Below are positions 30,001 to 39,374 of a stretch of DNA of 64,000 nucleotides, in pieces. The stretch's first letter is position 1, and every line of letters starts with the position of its first letter. The notes under the pieces were generated by a model. The model was not told the origin of the DNA and did not search any database. It saw nothing but the letters and a program-made list of their open reading frames with translations. The position numbers and the translations under genes were made by a program. Source of the DNA: Acetivibrio clariflavus DSM 19732 (GTDB taxonomy: Bacteria; Bacillota; Clostridia; Acetivibrionales; Acetivibrionaceae); NCBI RefSeq assembly GCF_000237085.1, contig NC_016627.1, forward strand, positions 3,844,118-3,908,117, in the 5' to 3' direction.

Positions 30001-32172
30001 GATTGTAGGTGTAGGTGTTACAACTTTTGTTGGTGTAGGTGTTTCAATTATGCCACCACCGTTAAGTTTTATTATTCCATTAATAAAACCGGTAGTAATA
30101 GGTTTAAGCTGTCTGTCAGCAAATGTTGCTTTAGATATACTTACTACTGTTGAAACAGCTGCTGATGTTATTACTTTAAACTTAAGGTTTGCAAATACTC
30201 CATCTTCACTTATATATTGACTTACCAATGTTTCATCGAGGAACAATAATTTTATTATTCCATCATCTTCTTTATTTATTGCAAAGTTCACACTTGGATT
30301 TGTTACTATGCTTCCTGCTTCTCCGCTTACATACTCAAGCTTTGTTGCGTCATATGTTATTGTCAGGTCACATGTAGTAACTCCGTTAGATGGTACTTTA
30401 ATAAAGTTTACAGGTACTGTTATTGTTTCTCCTGATTTACCTTCAACAGAACCAACTTCTACTGTAAATCCTGTAACTACAGGTGTTGGTGTTACAACTC
30501 CTACCGGTGTAGGTGTTTCAATTATACCGCCACCGTTAAGTTTTATTATTCCATTAATTAAACCGGTAGTAATAGGTTTAAGCTGTCTGTCAGCAAATGT
30601 TGCTTTAGATATACTTACTACTGTTGAAACAGCTGCTGATGTTATTACTTTAAACTTAAGGTTTGCAAATACTCCATCTTCACTTATATATTGACTTACC
30701 AATGTTTCATCGAGGAACAATAATTTTATTATTCCATCATCTTCTTTATTTATTGCAAAGTTTACACTTGGATTTGTTACTATGCTTCCTGCTTCTCCGC
30801 TTACATACTCAAGCTTTGTTGCGTCATATGTTATTGTCAGGTCACATGTAGTAACTCCGTTAGATGGTACTTTAATAAAGTTTATAGGTACTGTTATTGT
30901 TTCTCCTGACTTACCTTCAACAGAACCAACCTCTGCTGTAAATCCTGTAACTACAGGTGTCTTTGCAGGTGTAGGTGTTACAACGTTTGTTGGTGTAGGT
31001 GTTACAACTTTTGTCGGTGTTGGTGTTACAACAGTTGTTGGTGTTGCTATTGAACCGCCACCATTAAGTTTTATTATTCCATCAATTAAATCGGTAGTAA
31101 TAGGTTTAAGCTGTCTGTCAGCAAATGTTGCTTTAGATATACTTACTACTGTTGAAACAGCTGCTGATGTTATTACTTTAAACTTAAGGTTTGCAAATAC
31201 TCCATCTTCACTTATATATTGACTTACCAATGTTTCATCAAGGAATAATATTTTTATTTTTCCATCCTCTTCTTTATTTAGTGAAAAGTTTACACTTGGA
31301 TTTGTTACTATGCTTCCTGCTCCCCCGCTCACATACTCAAGCTTTGTTGCGTCATATGTTATTGTCAGGTCACATGTAGTAATTCCGTTAGATGGTACTT
31401 TAATAAAGTTTATAGGTACTGTTATTGTTTCTCCTGATTTACCTTCAACAGAGCCAATCTCTGCTGTAAATTCTGTAACTGTAGCTGCCTTTGTAGGTGT
31501 TGGTGCTACAGCGTTTGTTGGTGTTGCTATTGTACTGCTGCCATTTAATTTTATTATTCCATCAATTACATTAGCAGAAACCGGTGCAAGAGATCTGTTA
31601 GCATAAGTTGATTTAGATATACTTACTGTTGTTGAAACAGCTGCTGATGTTATTACTTTAAACTGAAGGTTCGCAAACACTCCGTCTTCACTTATATATT
31701 GACTTACCAATGTTTCATCGAGGAATAATATTTTTATTTTTCCATCCTCTTCTTTATTTAGTGCAAAATTTACTCTAGGATTTGTTACTATGCTTCCTGC
31801 TTCTCCGCTTACATACTCAAGCTTTGTTGCGTCATATGTTATTGTCAAGTCACATGTAGTAATTCCTGCTCCTGATACACTAGATACATTAGAAAATTTT
31901 ACAGGTACTGTTATTGTTTCTCCTGATTTACCTTCAACAGATTCAACGCTTACAGTAAATCCAGCAGATGTAAGAGTAGCAAGTGCTGTTATATCAGCAT
32001 TTTCTATTTGGGCAATAGCATTGTCGTATCCATATTTTGCCCATCCCAGCACACCTGCTGGTAATGCCGTCGAATCATCTTGTGCTGCAAATGCTGTTCC
32101 AAGGTTTATCATAGTTGAAAACATGGTAACAAGCATAGCAATAGCCACAATCATACTGATTACCTTTTTCAT
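27049..32172 (-). CDS. scaA: Primary scaffoldin ScaA: eight type-I cohesins, internal CBM3, X-dockerin type II
   Basis: The 1707-residue secreted protein has a signal peptide (1-30), cohesins starting near 72, 234, 410 and 568, a family 3 carbohydrate-binding module (~742-900; EFYNTNT..., with FWCDWSPVG), cohesins near 920, 1081, 1242 and 1411, an X module (~1550-1640; VSGYIAPDF) and a type-II dockerin (~1644-1707) with two loops ([13 protein letters not shown] and [13 protein letters not shown]). Enzymes dock on the cohesins, CBM3 binds cellulose, and the X-dockerin joins ScaB or ScaD type-II cohesins. Cohesins 2-4 and 5-7 form two internally similar groups. ATG 32172 has GGGAGGA. The first ~40 residues after the signal are unmatched. 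Confidence 0.96.
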   Translation of the reverse strand: MKKVISMIVAIAMLVTMFSTMINLGTAFAAQDDSTALPAGVLGWAKYGYDNAIAQIENADITALATLTSAGFTVSVESVEGKSGETITVPVKFSNVSSVSGAGITTCDLTITYDATKLEYVSGEAGSIVTNPRVNFALNKEEDGKIKILFLDETLVSQYISEDGVFANLQFKVITSAAVSTTVSISKSTYANRSLAPVSANVIDGIIKLNGSSTIATPTNAVAPTPTKAATVTEFTAEIGSVEGKSGETITVPINFIKVPSNGITTCDLTITYDATKLEYVSGGAGSIVTNPSVNFSLNKEEDGKIKILFLDETLVSQYISEDGVFANLKFKVITSAAVSTVVSISKATFADRQLKPITTDLIDGIIKLNGGGSIATPTTVVTPTPTKVVTPTPTNVVTPTPAKTPVVTGFTAEVGSVEGKSGETITVPINFIKVPSNGVTTCDLTITYDATKLEYVSGEAGSIVTNPSVNFAINKEDDGIIKLLFLDETLVSQYISEDGVFANLKFKVITSAAVSTVVSISKATFADRQLKPITTGLINGIIKLNGGGIIETPTPVGVVTPTPVVTGFTVEVGSVEGKSGETITVPVNFIKVPSNGVTTCDLTITYDATKLEYVSGEAGSIVTNPSVNFAINKEDDGIIKLLFLDETLVSQYISEDGVFANLKFKVITSAAVSTVVSISKATFADRQLKPITTGFINGIIKLNGGGIIETPTPTKVVTPTPTIVVTPTPTIVVTPTKTPVTSNLKVEFYNTNTQAESNSIYPKFRLTNTGSSPINLADVKLRYYFTIDGEKSQNFWCDWSPVGSSNVTGQFVKMTQATATADYYLEVSFSSAAGSLQPNTPIEVQCRFAKTDWTNYNQANDYSFNSSATNYTTWDKVTAYLSGNLVWGIEPIASATPTPTTPVTPTPTNIVTSTPDPNALTVAVGKVEGKAGETVTVPVTLTKVPANGITSADFAITYDSSVLEYVSYEAGSIVKNPSVNLALNKEKDGLLKVLFLDETLINEYIAEDGIMINLKFKINSNAKAGTSATVAIGDKPTFADRSLKPIKLALVNGSVTVKDGTTPVTPTPTNIVTSTPDPNALIVAVGKVEGKAGETVTVPVTLTNVSANGVTSADFAITYDSSVLEYVSYEAGSIVKNPSVNLALHKEKDGLLNVLFLDETLISEYIAEDGVMLNLKFKINSNAKAGTSATVAIGDKPTFADRSLKPIKLAVVSGSVTVKDETTPVTPTPTNIVTSTPDPNALIVAVGKVEGKAGETVTVPVTLTNVSANGVTSADFAITYDSSVLEYVSYEAGSIVKNPSVNLALHKEKDGLLNVLFLDETLISEYIAEDGIMLNLKFKINSNAKAGTSATVAIGDKPTFADRSLKAIKLAVVNGSVTVKDETVPVTPTPTDTVTNTPVPVTPTPTPDLEGFNVVIDTVNAAKGQEVIVPVQLINVPEGGLAAADMTIIYDATKLEYVDIEAGSIVINPRINFAAHKEADGIVKILFLDESFVDQYISEDGDFAKLIFKVIGDEGLAEIKIEKINFADRSLKPVSLESKNGGVNIGTIVEGFTVSGYIAPDFVTTSATAPKVNAGFKVEVVGTGKSAVTDGNGYFEIKDVAAGTYTIKITKDNYLAREIANVQVSANKELSTATEPLLMWAGDMIINGVQDGAINLEDIMEICKSFNAVAGDDSYVEGSDLNKDGAINLEDIMIVAKHFNKVSSDY

Positions 32173-33118
32173 TTAACCATTCCTCCCAAAAAATTTATTT
32201 TTATAATGATCTAATTAAAGATCTTTAAGGCGCCCAAAAACAGGTACCTCATCATACTAAACAACTTTAGTTTGATATTAATAAGCAATTAATAAATTAA
32301 ATAATTAATAAATTAAATTAATTACAATACCAGAGAATATACAGAAATATATATTTGGAACAAAATAGATTTGATTAGTAAATAGTAAAAACAAATAATA
32401 GTAGAAATATAGTAAAAGACTATACATCAACTCTACTGCAAAAAATATGGATGTATATTTAGGAATAGATGCTGCGACGAAAATACAGATAAATTGCATA
32501 TTATTTCTCTAGTATACTTTGAACAATTTAAAATTCTAAGAAATAAAATAGATAAGAACCTTTTCCCCCACAAATTCCTCCTTACATAAAACTTTTTATA
32601 TAAATATGGCATATTAAAAGCCACTAATATCTTAGCATTCATAAGTATTAAGGGCGCATCATAAAAGAGGCTGAAAATACGGATTAACTTTTGCTTTAAT
32701 TAGATTGGATTCGAATATGTAGGGTCTTCGGACTTTCATTATGACCTCTTTACTCCCCTAATACTTTCATTTGAGTATTCTGTTAATTTTATAATTTTAT
32801 TATATATTAAAACTTTTTATCTTTCAACAGATACTTTAGTAACGAATACATTTCAATATTATTCATATAGCCGAGATTTTCCCCCTTGTAAACTCCTTTT
32901 CTAATTATAGTAATACGAAAAAAAAATAAATTTTAGGGGGTCAAAATCAATTTAAATTTATAAAATTCGCATACTGTAAGTTATTAACATTATTGCTTCT
33001 TTCTGTAACATGATATAATATTATTCGTCTCATTTAATAATATTATACTACATTTTTCGTTCAAAAAAACAGAAGTTCAAAAATTATCTATAAAAAAGAT
33101 ATTATTTTGCTATTCAGC
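32173..33118 (-). other. Long region upstream of scaA
   Basis: About 950 bp separate scaA from the HAD gene. No long ORF has both a start and a ribosome site. Two very short minus-strand ORFs may exist: 19 codons from ATG at about 32863, and about 26 codons from about 32750 (MKVRRPYIFESNL...) preceded by AAAGAGG. A GACCCCC / CGTA pair lies near 32914-32942. The sequence just before scaA is very AT-rich. Confidence 0.5.
32914..32942 (-). promoter_or_regulatory. Candidate SigI-type promoter upstream of scaA
   Basis: On the minus strand GACCCCCTAAAA is followed 18 bp after the C run by CGTA. SigI promoters of Bacillus and cellulolytic clostridia have a C-rich -35 and a CGAA/CGTA-like -10. I judge this from memory of the motif; the spacing may be off and the distance to scaA (~740 bp) is long. 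Confidence 0.35.
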
Positions 33119-33766
33119 CTATAAACTCAATAATTTTTTTATATGTTCTCTGGCATCCTTTAAATCTATCGCTACATAATCCACAAAACTAAAATCCTGT
33201 TTATATGTATATTCCGATGGAACTGCGATAGTATAACAACCTGCATTTTTACCTGCACGCGCGCCATTACTCGAATCTTCAATAACTATGCAATACTCGG
33301 GACCAAGCTTTAGCTTTTCCATTACCTTCAAATAAATCTCCGGATCCGGTTTCCCGTTTACTATTCCGTCCGATGGCTGCGTAACATCAAAATATTCTCT
33401 AATATTCAATTTATCTAAAGCTATTTCTAAAAACTTATGCGGAGAACCTGTAGCTATAGCCATTTTCATTTTTCCTTTGAATTCATCCAAAATATCAAAA
33501 AGTCCCGGCATTGGTTTAATCTCCTGTAAAAGCATCTTTTCCACTAAATCATATCTAGTTTTAAGTAATTGCTCAATTGGCTCTTCTATACCTAAATCAT
33601 CACAAAATATCCTATAGGATTCAATGGGTTTTCTCCCCATCATCTTCCCTAAAGTTTCTTCACTGACTGTTTTGCCGAAAGATTCTGCTATTTTTCTGTC
33701 AGTCTCATGATATATAATTTCTGTATCAATCATTAACCCGTCCATGTCAAAAATAATAGCTTTCAT
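33119..33766 (-). CDS. HAD-superfamily phosphatase, beta-phosphoglucomutase-like
   Basis: The 215-residue protein has all HAD motifs: nucleophile DMDGLMIDTE at 7-16, the Thr/Ser motif in MAIATGSPH, a Lys in GKPDPEIYL, and the acidic EDSSNGARAG motif near 165. The cap is of the helical C1 type after motif I, as in beta-phosphoglucomutases and small sugar-phosphate phosphatases. A role in handling cellodextrin- or maltose-derived sugar phosphates is possible, but the substrate cannot be told from sequence. ATG 33766 follows GAGAGG. It is a single gene between scaA and the penicillin-binding protein gene. Confidence 0.9.
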   Translation of the reverse strand: MKAIIFDMDGLMIDTEIIYHETDRKIAESFGKTVSEETLGKMMGRKPIESYRIFCDDLGIEEPIEQLLKTRYDLVEKMLLQEIKPMPGLFDILDEFKGKMKMAIATGSPHKFLEIALDKLNIREYFDVTQPSDGIVNGKPDPEIYLKVMEKLKLGPEYCIVIEDSSNGARAGKNAGCYTIAVPSEYTYKQDFSFVDYVAIDLKDAREHIKKLLSL

Positions 33767-34081
33767 ATTATTAACCTCTCATTTCAAATAATTTTACCTA
33801 ATACTTTAGCTTTACCAAAACAAATATTGATTTATCCTTATCAAGGCAATTTAAAGCTAATCTTTTCTGCATGCAATTATCTGAATAATCAGCAAAGGCT
33901 TTTGTTTTCTGCATAAAAAGTGCAGTAAAACATTTAAAAAAGTTTAGAATAAACCAAAATGATCTATAGTTTGCATCACAAATTTAAATTTCTTATTCAC
34001 ACCCAATTTATACTTTATCGCTTTTTCAAGGATTTTTATTATATACTTTTGCATCAAAATAAGCAATATTTAATATATTTA
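33767..34081. other. Intergenic, no gene seen
   Basis: About 315 bp of AT-rich DNA between two minus-strand genes. No clear terminator or promoter was recognised. Confidence 0.45.
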
Positions 34082-35500
34082 TTATTTATCTTTCAGATAT
34101 TTTTCCATAATCTTTTTCGCAATAGGAGCTGCAATTGTTCCACCGGAAGAGCCACTATATTCAAGCACTATCGCAACTGCTATCTGTGGATTTTCAGCCG
34201 GTGCAAACCCAATAAACCAGGCATGTTCTTTATCCTTTTTCTGGTGAGTAAGTTCATTTTCTGCCGTTCCTGTTTTACCCGCCACTTTAATGCCGGTTAT
34301 AGCTGCTTTTTTTCCTGTTCCGCTATTCACAACTTCCTGCATCATTTTGTTTATTTTTGCTGCGACACCCGGTTCCATAATCTTCTTGAACTCTTCTTTT
34401 TTAAAGCTCTTTATTTCCTTTCCAGCAGGAGATACTATACTGCTAACTAAAAACGGTTTCATAATAATACCGTTATTGGCTATTCCCGAAGTGATCATTG
34501 CCATATGAAGAGGTGAAATAAGTATTTTCCCCTGACCTATCGCAACTGCTGCCATATCGTTTTGCTCCATTTTGTCATATTGGAATTGGCTTCTACTCAC
34601 CGGAATATCAAAAGGAATATCATTTCCGAAACCAAGTCTCTCAGATAGCTCTTGAAGCTTTTCTTGCCCAAGCTTTACGCCAAGCTGCGCAAACACGACA
34701 TTACTTGACACTGCTAGAGCTTTTTTCAAATCTATTTCTCCATATGCTTTTTTTCCGGAATTGCTTATTTCTTTTCCATCTATGGTTATTACACCTTTAT
34801 CATTGAACTTTTGATCATCCATGCCGTTCTCAATAATTGCAGCAGCTATAGCAACCTTGAAAGTAGAACCCGGTGTATATAACCCCTGCGTAGCCCGCGG
34901 AAGAAAAGGTGCATTCTGTGATTCCACCATTGTTTTCCAAGTTTTCGCAAGCATTTCTTCATTTGTATCAAAATCGGGCTTACTTACTAAAGCAAGGATT
35001 TCTCCAGTTTTAGGATTCATCGCGACAATAGCCCCGTTCCTGTTTTCTAAAAGCTCATGACCTAATTTCTGTAGCTCATGATCTATAGTTAGTAAAAGAT
35101 TATTACCTTCTTTTTTGTCCTGACTGGAGCTTTTAAACAAATTAAACACTTTTGTATAATCATCTAGCCCCAAAAGATAACTGTTATAAGACGCTTCAAG
35201 TAAAGATTTGCCATATACTTTTGAATTATAACCTATAACATGGCTATATAAGGAACTATACGGGTATTTTCGCTGTTGTTCATCGCTGTTTTCTTCATTA
35301 TATGCCAAAACAACTCCATTACGGTCAAGGATTTTGCCACGTACAGTATTTTCATCAGCCTGATATTGTCTTCTATTATATGAATTTTGCACTATCTCTT
35401 TACTTTTAAAAACCTGAACATATGTAAGGTATCCAACAAGAACAAAAAAGAGAAAGCAAATTACAATAAGCACATGTATTATCTTTTTATTCTCCTTCAT
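34082..35500 (-). CDS. Penicillin-binding protein, class B-like D,D-transpeptidase (PbpA type)
   Basis: The protein has one N-terminal membrane helix (~7-27), a dimerisation region and a transpeptidase domain with all three active-site motifs: STFK (nucleophile Ser, in YTPGSTFKVAI), SSN, and KTGTAE. It crosslinks peptidoglycan outside the membrane. At about 470 residues it is the short PbpA-type form without PASTA repeats. ATG 35500 is chosen because it is preceded by GGTGGAG at the end of the overlapping ftsW/rodA gene, giving translational coupling. The partner is a SEDS polymerase, as in other FtsW-class B PBP pairs. Confidence 0.93.
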   Translation of the reverse strand: MKENKKIIHVLIVICFLFFVLVGYLTYVQVFKSKEIVQNSYNRRQYQADENTVRGKILDRNGVVLAYNEENSDEQQRKYPYSSLYSHVIGYNSKVYGKSLLEASYNSYLLGLDDYTKVFNLFKSSSQDKKEGNNLLLTIDHELQKLGHELLENRNGAIVAMNPKTGEILALVSKPDFDTNEEMLAKTWKTMVESQNAPFLPRATQGLYTPGSTFKVAIAAAIIENGMDDQKFNDKGVITIDGKEISNSGKKAYGEIDLKKALAVSSNVVFAQLGVKLGQEKLQELSERLGFGNDIPFDIPVSRSQFQYDKMEQNDMAAVAIGQGKILISPLHMAMITSGIANNGIIMKPFLVSSIVSPAGKEIKSFKKEEFKKIMEPGVAAKINKMMQEVVNSGTGKKAAITGIKVAGKTGTAENELTHQKKDKEHAWFIGFAPAENPQIAVAIVLEYSGSSGGTIAAPIAKKIMEKYLKDK

Positions 35501-36761
35501 CAACTCCACCGTCCAAATCAATATAATCCTCTTTTGATATAGCTTGCAGAATTCCCAATATAATAAAGCTGCTTATAAGCGAACTTCCCCCGTAGCTTAT
35601 ATAAGGAAGTGTTATACCTGTCAACGGTATTAGTTTAATTACTCCTCCTATAATAATAAAAGTTTGTAAACCCAGCATTGTAGTTATACCAAGACCTAAT
35701 ACCTGATTAAACTTACTTTTGACTTTCATAACTATTTTCAATCCCCTGTAAGTGAGCAGCATATAAAGGAGAATAACAGCCACACCTGTCAATATCCCCA
35801 TTTCTTCACAAATTGCAGAAAAAATAAAGTCTGTATTAACTGCCGGAACCATATCCGGTCTTCCCAAACCGAGACCGGTTCCGAAATATCCACCTGAGTA
35901 TATTGCAAAAAGCGACTGTGTAATTTGATATCCTTTACCTGCTATATCTTTCCAAGGGTTTAACCAAGTATCAATTCTTACTCTAATGTGATAGACAAAA
36001 TAATAACCGAAAAGTCCAACAGGGATCGTCATCAAAATATTGCACAGAAAAAAAATTCTGTCTTTTCCGAATACATAAAGGACTATGATATATACAAGCG
36101 AGATTAAAAGTATTGACCCCCATTCTTTTTGAAGCATTAAAAAAAATATATTTACAAATGTGAATAATACTAAAATAAATTTATTTAACCGGAGTCTTTT
36201 TACTTCATCAAATTTTGAGTCTCTAAAAAACAGTTGATCAGGATTTTTAAAATAACATGCCAGAAATAAAATATATAGTATCTTTGATATTTCAAGCGGC
36301 TGAAAACTCTGTCCTCCAATCACTATCCAGTTTGTAGCTCCGTTTATATTCGTGCCCAGTAATAATGTAATCAAATACAGAGAAACTGACAATGCTATAT
36401 AATATACAGCCAGACCATCCCATATTTTTATTAATCGAAATATCATACATGTAACAAAAAACAAAACTATACCAATAGCTGTCCAAATTGCCTGTTTAAC
36501 CCCCGTATTATTATCAAGCCTGTAAATCATAATTATCCCAAGACTTATAAGCATACACACTATAAGAAATAAATACTCATCTCCAAGATTACTCTTCAAT
36601 ATTATAAAGTAAGTGATGCATATCATTATAATTATACCCAGACCAAAAGCAAGCGTTTCTACCTTATAAGGCTTTAAATTGCAGAACATAATTAAATATG
36701 CCAACAAGTTCAGCACTATAACATAGTTTATAGGCTTACGGTATGTAAATATCTCAAACAC
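35487..36761 (-). CDS. SEDS-family peptidoglycan polymerase (FtsW/RodA/SpoVE)
   Basis: The 424-residue integral membrane protein has about ten hydrophobic segments and the conserved SEDS signatures: the WNPWKD-like loop (here LNPWKDIAGKGYQITQSL), GGYFGTGLGLG, the NTDFIFSAICEEMG motif and PYISYGGSS near the C-terminus. It polymerises glycan from lipid II together with the class B PBP encoded downstream. Translation appears to start at GTG 36761, seven bases after GAGGTG. Whether it serves division, elongation or sporulation cannot be decided. The FHA gene that normally precedes it in related genomes lies on the far side of an inserted IS. Confidence 0.93.
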   Translation of the reverse strand: MFEIFTYRKPINYVIVLNLLAYLIMFCNLKPYKVETLAFGLGIIIMICITYFIILKSNLGDEYLFLIVCMLISLGIIMIYRLDNNTGVKQAIWTAIGIVLFFVTCMIFRLIKIWDGLAVYYIALSVSLYLITLLLGTNINGATNWIVIGGQSFQPLEISKILYILFLACYFKNPDQLFFRDSKFDEVKRLRLNKFILVLFTFVNIFFLMLQKEWGSILLISLVYIIVLYVFGKDRIFFLCNILMTIPVGLFGYYFVYHIRVRIDTWLNPWKDIAGKGYQITQSLFAIYSGGYFGTGLGLGRPDMVPAVNTDFIFSAICEEMGILTGVAVILLYMLLTYRGLKIVMKVKSKFNQVLGLGITTMLGLQTFIIIGGVIKLIPLTGITLPYISYGGSSLISSFIILGILQAISKEDYIDLDGGVDEGE

Positions 36762-36815
36762 ATAATCACCTCATTGTCACATTGCAATAAATAGCACTTT
36801 ACTATAGCTATAAAT

Positions 36816-36823
36816 TTAAATTA
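36816..36823. repeat. Target site duplication, left copy
   Basis: TTAAATTA directly abuts the left inverted repeat of the IS; the identical octamer abuts the right end. Confidence 0.85.
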
Positions 36824-38360
36824 ATCAACTTTCGCACGTGAATAATGTGCACTGAACATTGAAAAATCAATAGATTTGGGCAATAAAAAAGTACAAGAAC
36901 CCCCTTCTATGTGATATAATAGAAGTACCCAAACCCTATTAAATCGACAATTTGGAGGTTCTTGAACATGTCTATTGTATCACAGAAGGTTAAGGAAGAA
37001 AATAGATTTTCTTTGACAGTTGATAACTTTTTCAAAATGTTTTCTGTAGGCTATCTGTTAAAAAAGTCAAACGCATATAAAGATAAAGGTATTCCTTGTC
37101 TTACGGTATTCAAAGTACTGTTTGAACTTGTTTTTACAGGCAAAAATCTGTTTATGAACTATAAAGCAGAAAGCTTTGATATACCATTTGCAAGGGATGT
37201 GGTCTACAGATTCTTAAATTCCATACATATCAACTGGCAAAGATTTTTATATTTGCTTTCTGCAAAGGTCATAAATCATCATATCGATAGATTAACGTCA
37301 GATGAACGGGTTGATGCCTTTGTAATTGACGATTCCTTCTACAGTAGGACAAGAAGCAAGTCAGTTGAGCTTTTAAGTTGGGTCAAAGATCATGCTGACG
37401 GCAATAAGAATAAAAAAGGCTTTCGTATGCTTACACTTGGTTGGACAGACGGTAATTCATTTATTCCTGTGGCCTTCAACCTTTTAAGTTCAACAAATCC
37501 AAGGGTTTGCATTAATCCAGCGAAAAATACTATAGATAAAAGAACCGTTGGTTTTAAACGCCGACAGAATGCCTTAGCCACTTCACCGGAATCTGCTCTG
37601 TCTATGCTGGAACAAGCAGTTGCTACCGGTATTAAAGCAAAATATGTTTTATTTGACAGTTGGTTCTCCTTTCCGGCTACTATTATCAAAATTTGTAAGA
37701 TGAATCTTAATGTGATAGCTATGGTAAAGGATACTCCCAAGATTTACTATAACTTCAATGGTGAAAAAAAATCATTGAGAGAGATATACCGAACTGTCAG
37801 GAAACGTAGAGGAAGATCAAAATACCTTGCTTCAGTTATGGTAGAATTACACGATAAAGAAGGAAACCACATTCCAGCAAAAATTGTCTTTGTCCGTGAC
37901 CGAAGAAACAAGAGTAAATGGCTAGCTCTCATATCTACAGATACTAGTCTTCCCGAAACAGAGATAATCAGGATATACGGAAAACGCTGGGACATAGAGG
38001 TATTCTTCAAGATGTGTAAGTCATACCTTAAGCTGGCTAAGGAATTTCAAGGTCGTTCTTATGATATGATGGTTGCCCATACAACTATTGTTTTTTCAAG
38101 GTACATTATGTTAGCGGTTGAGAACCGCAATAATACTGATTTACGCACTATTGGTACTTTGTTCTACTATTGCTGCGATGAACTTGAGGACATTAAATTC
38201 CATGAGGCACTGCAGCTTATAATAGAGGCTTTAAAAACTACTTTACAGGAAAAACTGCTTTTGACAAAGGAAACAGTCAACGAGTTTCTCAACTACTTTG
38301 TCACTTGTTTGCCTGTTCATATCAAGGCAAAGCTATCAGTTGTTTCCTGCGAAAGTTGAT
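36824..38360 (+). mobile_element. IS4-family insertion sequence, complete
   Basis: The 1537-bp element has perfect 13-bp terminal inverted repeats (ATCAACTTTCGCA at 36824-36836 and its complement at 38348-38360) flanked by an exact 8-bp duplication TTAAATTA. It contains one intact transposase gene whose stop codon lies inside the right repeat. The intact ends, ORF and duplication point to a recent insertion. Confidence 0.93.
36962..38359 (+). CDS. IS4-family DDE transposase
   Basis: The 465-residue protein carries the DDE catalytic residues in DSFYSRT (first Asp), LFDSWFS (second Asp) and the IS4 Y-(2)-R-(3)-E-(6)-K signature, here YGKRWDIEVFFKMCK. It cuts and joins the element ends. Translation starts at ATG around 36968 or 36962 after TGGAGGTTC. 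The gene is complete with no frameshift, so the element may be active. It is read opposite to the surrounding cell-wall genes. Confidence 0.96.
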   Translation: MNMSIVSQKVKEENRFSLTVDNFFKMFSVGYLLKKSNAYKDKGIPCLTVFKVLFELVFTGKNLFMNYKAESFDIPFARDVVYRFLNSIHINWQRFLYLLSAKVINHHIDRLTSDERVDAFVIDDSFYSRTRSKSVELLSWVKDHADGNKNKKGFRMLTLGWTDGNSFIPVAFNLLSSTNPRVCINPAKNTIDKRTVGFKRRQNALATSPESALSMLEQAVATGIKAKYVLFDSWFSFPATIIKICKMNLNVIAMVKDTPKIYYNFNGEKKSLREIYRTVRKRRGRSKYLASVMVELHDKEGNHIPAKIVFVRDRRNKSKWLALISTDTSLPETEIIRIYGKRWDIEVFFKMCKSYLKLAKEFQGRSYDMMVAHTTIVFSRYIMLAVENRNNTDLRTIGTLFYYCCDELEDIKFHEALQLIIEALKTTLQEKLLLTKETVNEFLNYFVTCLPVHIKAKLSVVSCES

Positions 38361-38368
38361 TTAAATTA
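38361..38368. repeat. Target site duplication, right copy
   Basis: TTAAATTA, identical to the left copy. Confidence 0.85.
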
Positions 38369-38398
38369 TTTTTAACTTCCTTTAATAAATGCACTATC

Positions 38399-38851
38399 TT
38401 ATTTTTTCGCCAATACATCTACAAACAGAAATTCTACCTGTCCCATTTTAATTTTGTCACCATTGGTTAATTTCCATTCATATCCGCTTTTTAAGGGTTT
38501 ATCATTGATATAAGTTCCATTTTTACTTCCAAGGTCCTTAATGTAATAAGTTCCTTCCTTTATGATTATTTGAGCATGTTTGCCCGATATATAGGGATCT
38601 TTAATAACAATAGTGTTTTTATCCTGTCTGCCGATAGTAGAATCTTTAGAAAGCAGATAAGTTTCTTCAACCTTATAATTAAGTAATTCTCTTTGATTTA
38701 TCAATTTTAAATATGGAAAGTTTCCATTACCGATAGTTCTATAATAGTTCATAGATTTTATATCCATATAAATCAATCGTATTATACTAAATATAAAACA
38801 GTATATAACCAGCACAAAAATAAAATTCATTAATAGCGTCAAAATTCCCAT
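38399..38851 (-). CDS. Membrane-anchored FHA domain protein
   Basis: The 150-residue protein has one N-terminal membrane helix (~5-28) and a C-terminal forkhead-associated domain (~65-145) with the usual motifs: STIGRQDKNTIVI, ISGKHAQI and DLGSKNGTYIND. FHA domains bind phosphothreonine, so it probably reads Ser/Thr kinase signals at the membrane. It lies in the same direction as the SEDS polymerase and PBP genes, with which such FHA genes are often cotranscribed; the IS now lies between them. Its own start has an AGGAAG site. Confidence 0.88.
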   Translation of the reverse strand: MGILTLLMNFIFVLVIYCFIFSIIRLIYMDIKSMNYYRTIGNGNFPYLKLINQRELLNYKVEETYLLSKDSTIGRQDKNTIVIKDPYISGKHAQIIIKEGTYYIKDLGSKNGTYINDKPLKSGYEWKLTNGDKIKMGQVEFLFVDVLAKK

Positions 38852-39374
38852 ACCTTTGCACTTCCTTTTATACTATAATACACTGACTTTTTCCTTAGCC
38901 ATCTTAAATTATATTCCTAAAACTAAAAAATAACAAATTCGTGTTATTTATTTCTGAACAAACTTTACAATTTATCTTTTTAACTACGTATCTGACATTT
39001 TTGTAACATACAACACAATCCTGAAAAATAGTTTTTAATATCCTAACATTTAATCTACCCTTTTGAATAAAGCTCTAAACCCTAGAATTCTTCCCTTTTT
39101 ACAATCGCAGTAATTTATTTTATTTCTATTTAGATTAGCTGACAATATGATATAATTATCTCATATTTTAAATGAAATATATTTATTGACTTTTGCAAAT
39201 AAATATTTCACTAATTCTTAATAATTGCCGTGTTCTGATGGAGAAGGTTGTTATTTCAGAAAAATTAAATATTTTAATTTTACATAAAACATTTTAATGG
39301 ATTTTGTGGAAAATAATCAAATACTAAAGTATAATAAGAATTAAAATGTACATAATTGCTATAAGGGTGGTAAA
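38852..39374. other. Divergent intergenic region FHA / GGDEF-HD-GYP
   Basis: About 520 bp of AT-rich sequence. A TATAAT lies near 39330 without a good -35. No ORF or known RNA was seen. Confidence 0.45.

Noticed and set aside
32305-32642. Two minus-strand ORFs of 64 and 69 codons upstream of scaA
   Set aside because: They are AT-rich and low-complexity, overlap each other in different frames, and have no convincing start site.
33959-34450. 163-codon plus-strand ORF opposite the PBP gene
   Set aside because: It is a shadow of the transpeptidase gene, which has all catalytic motifs.
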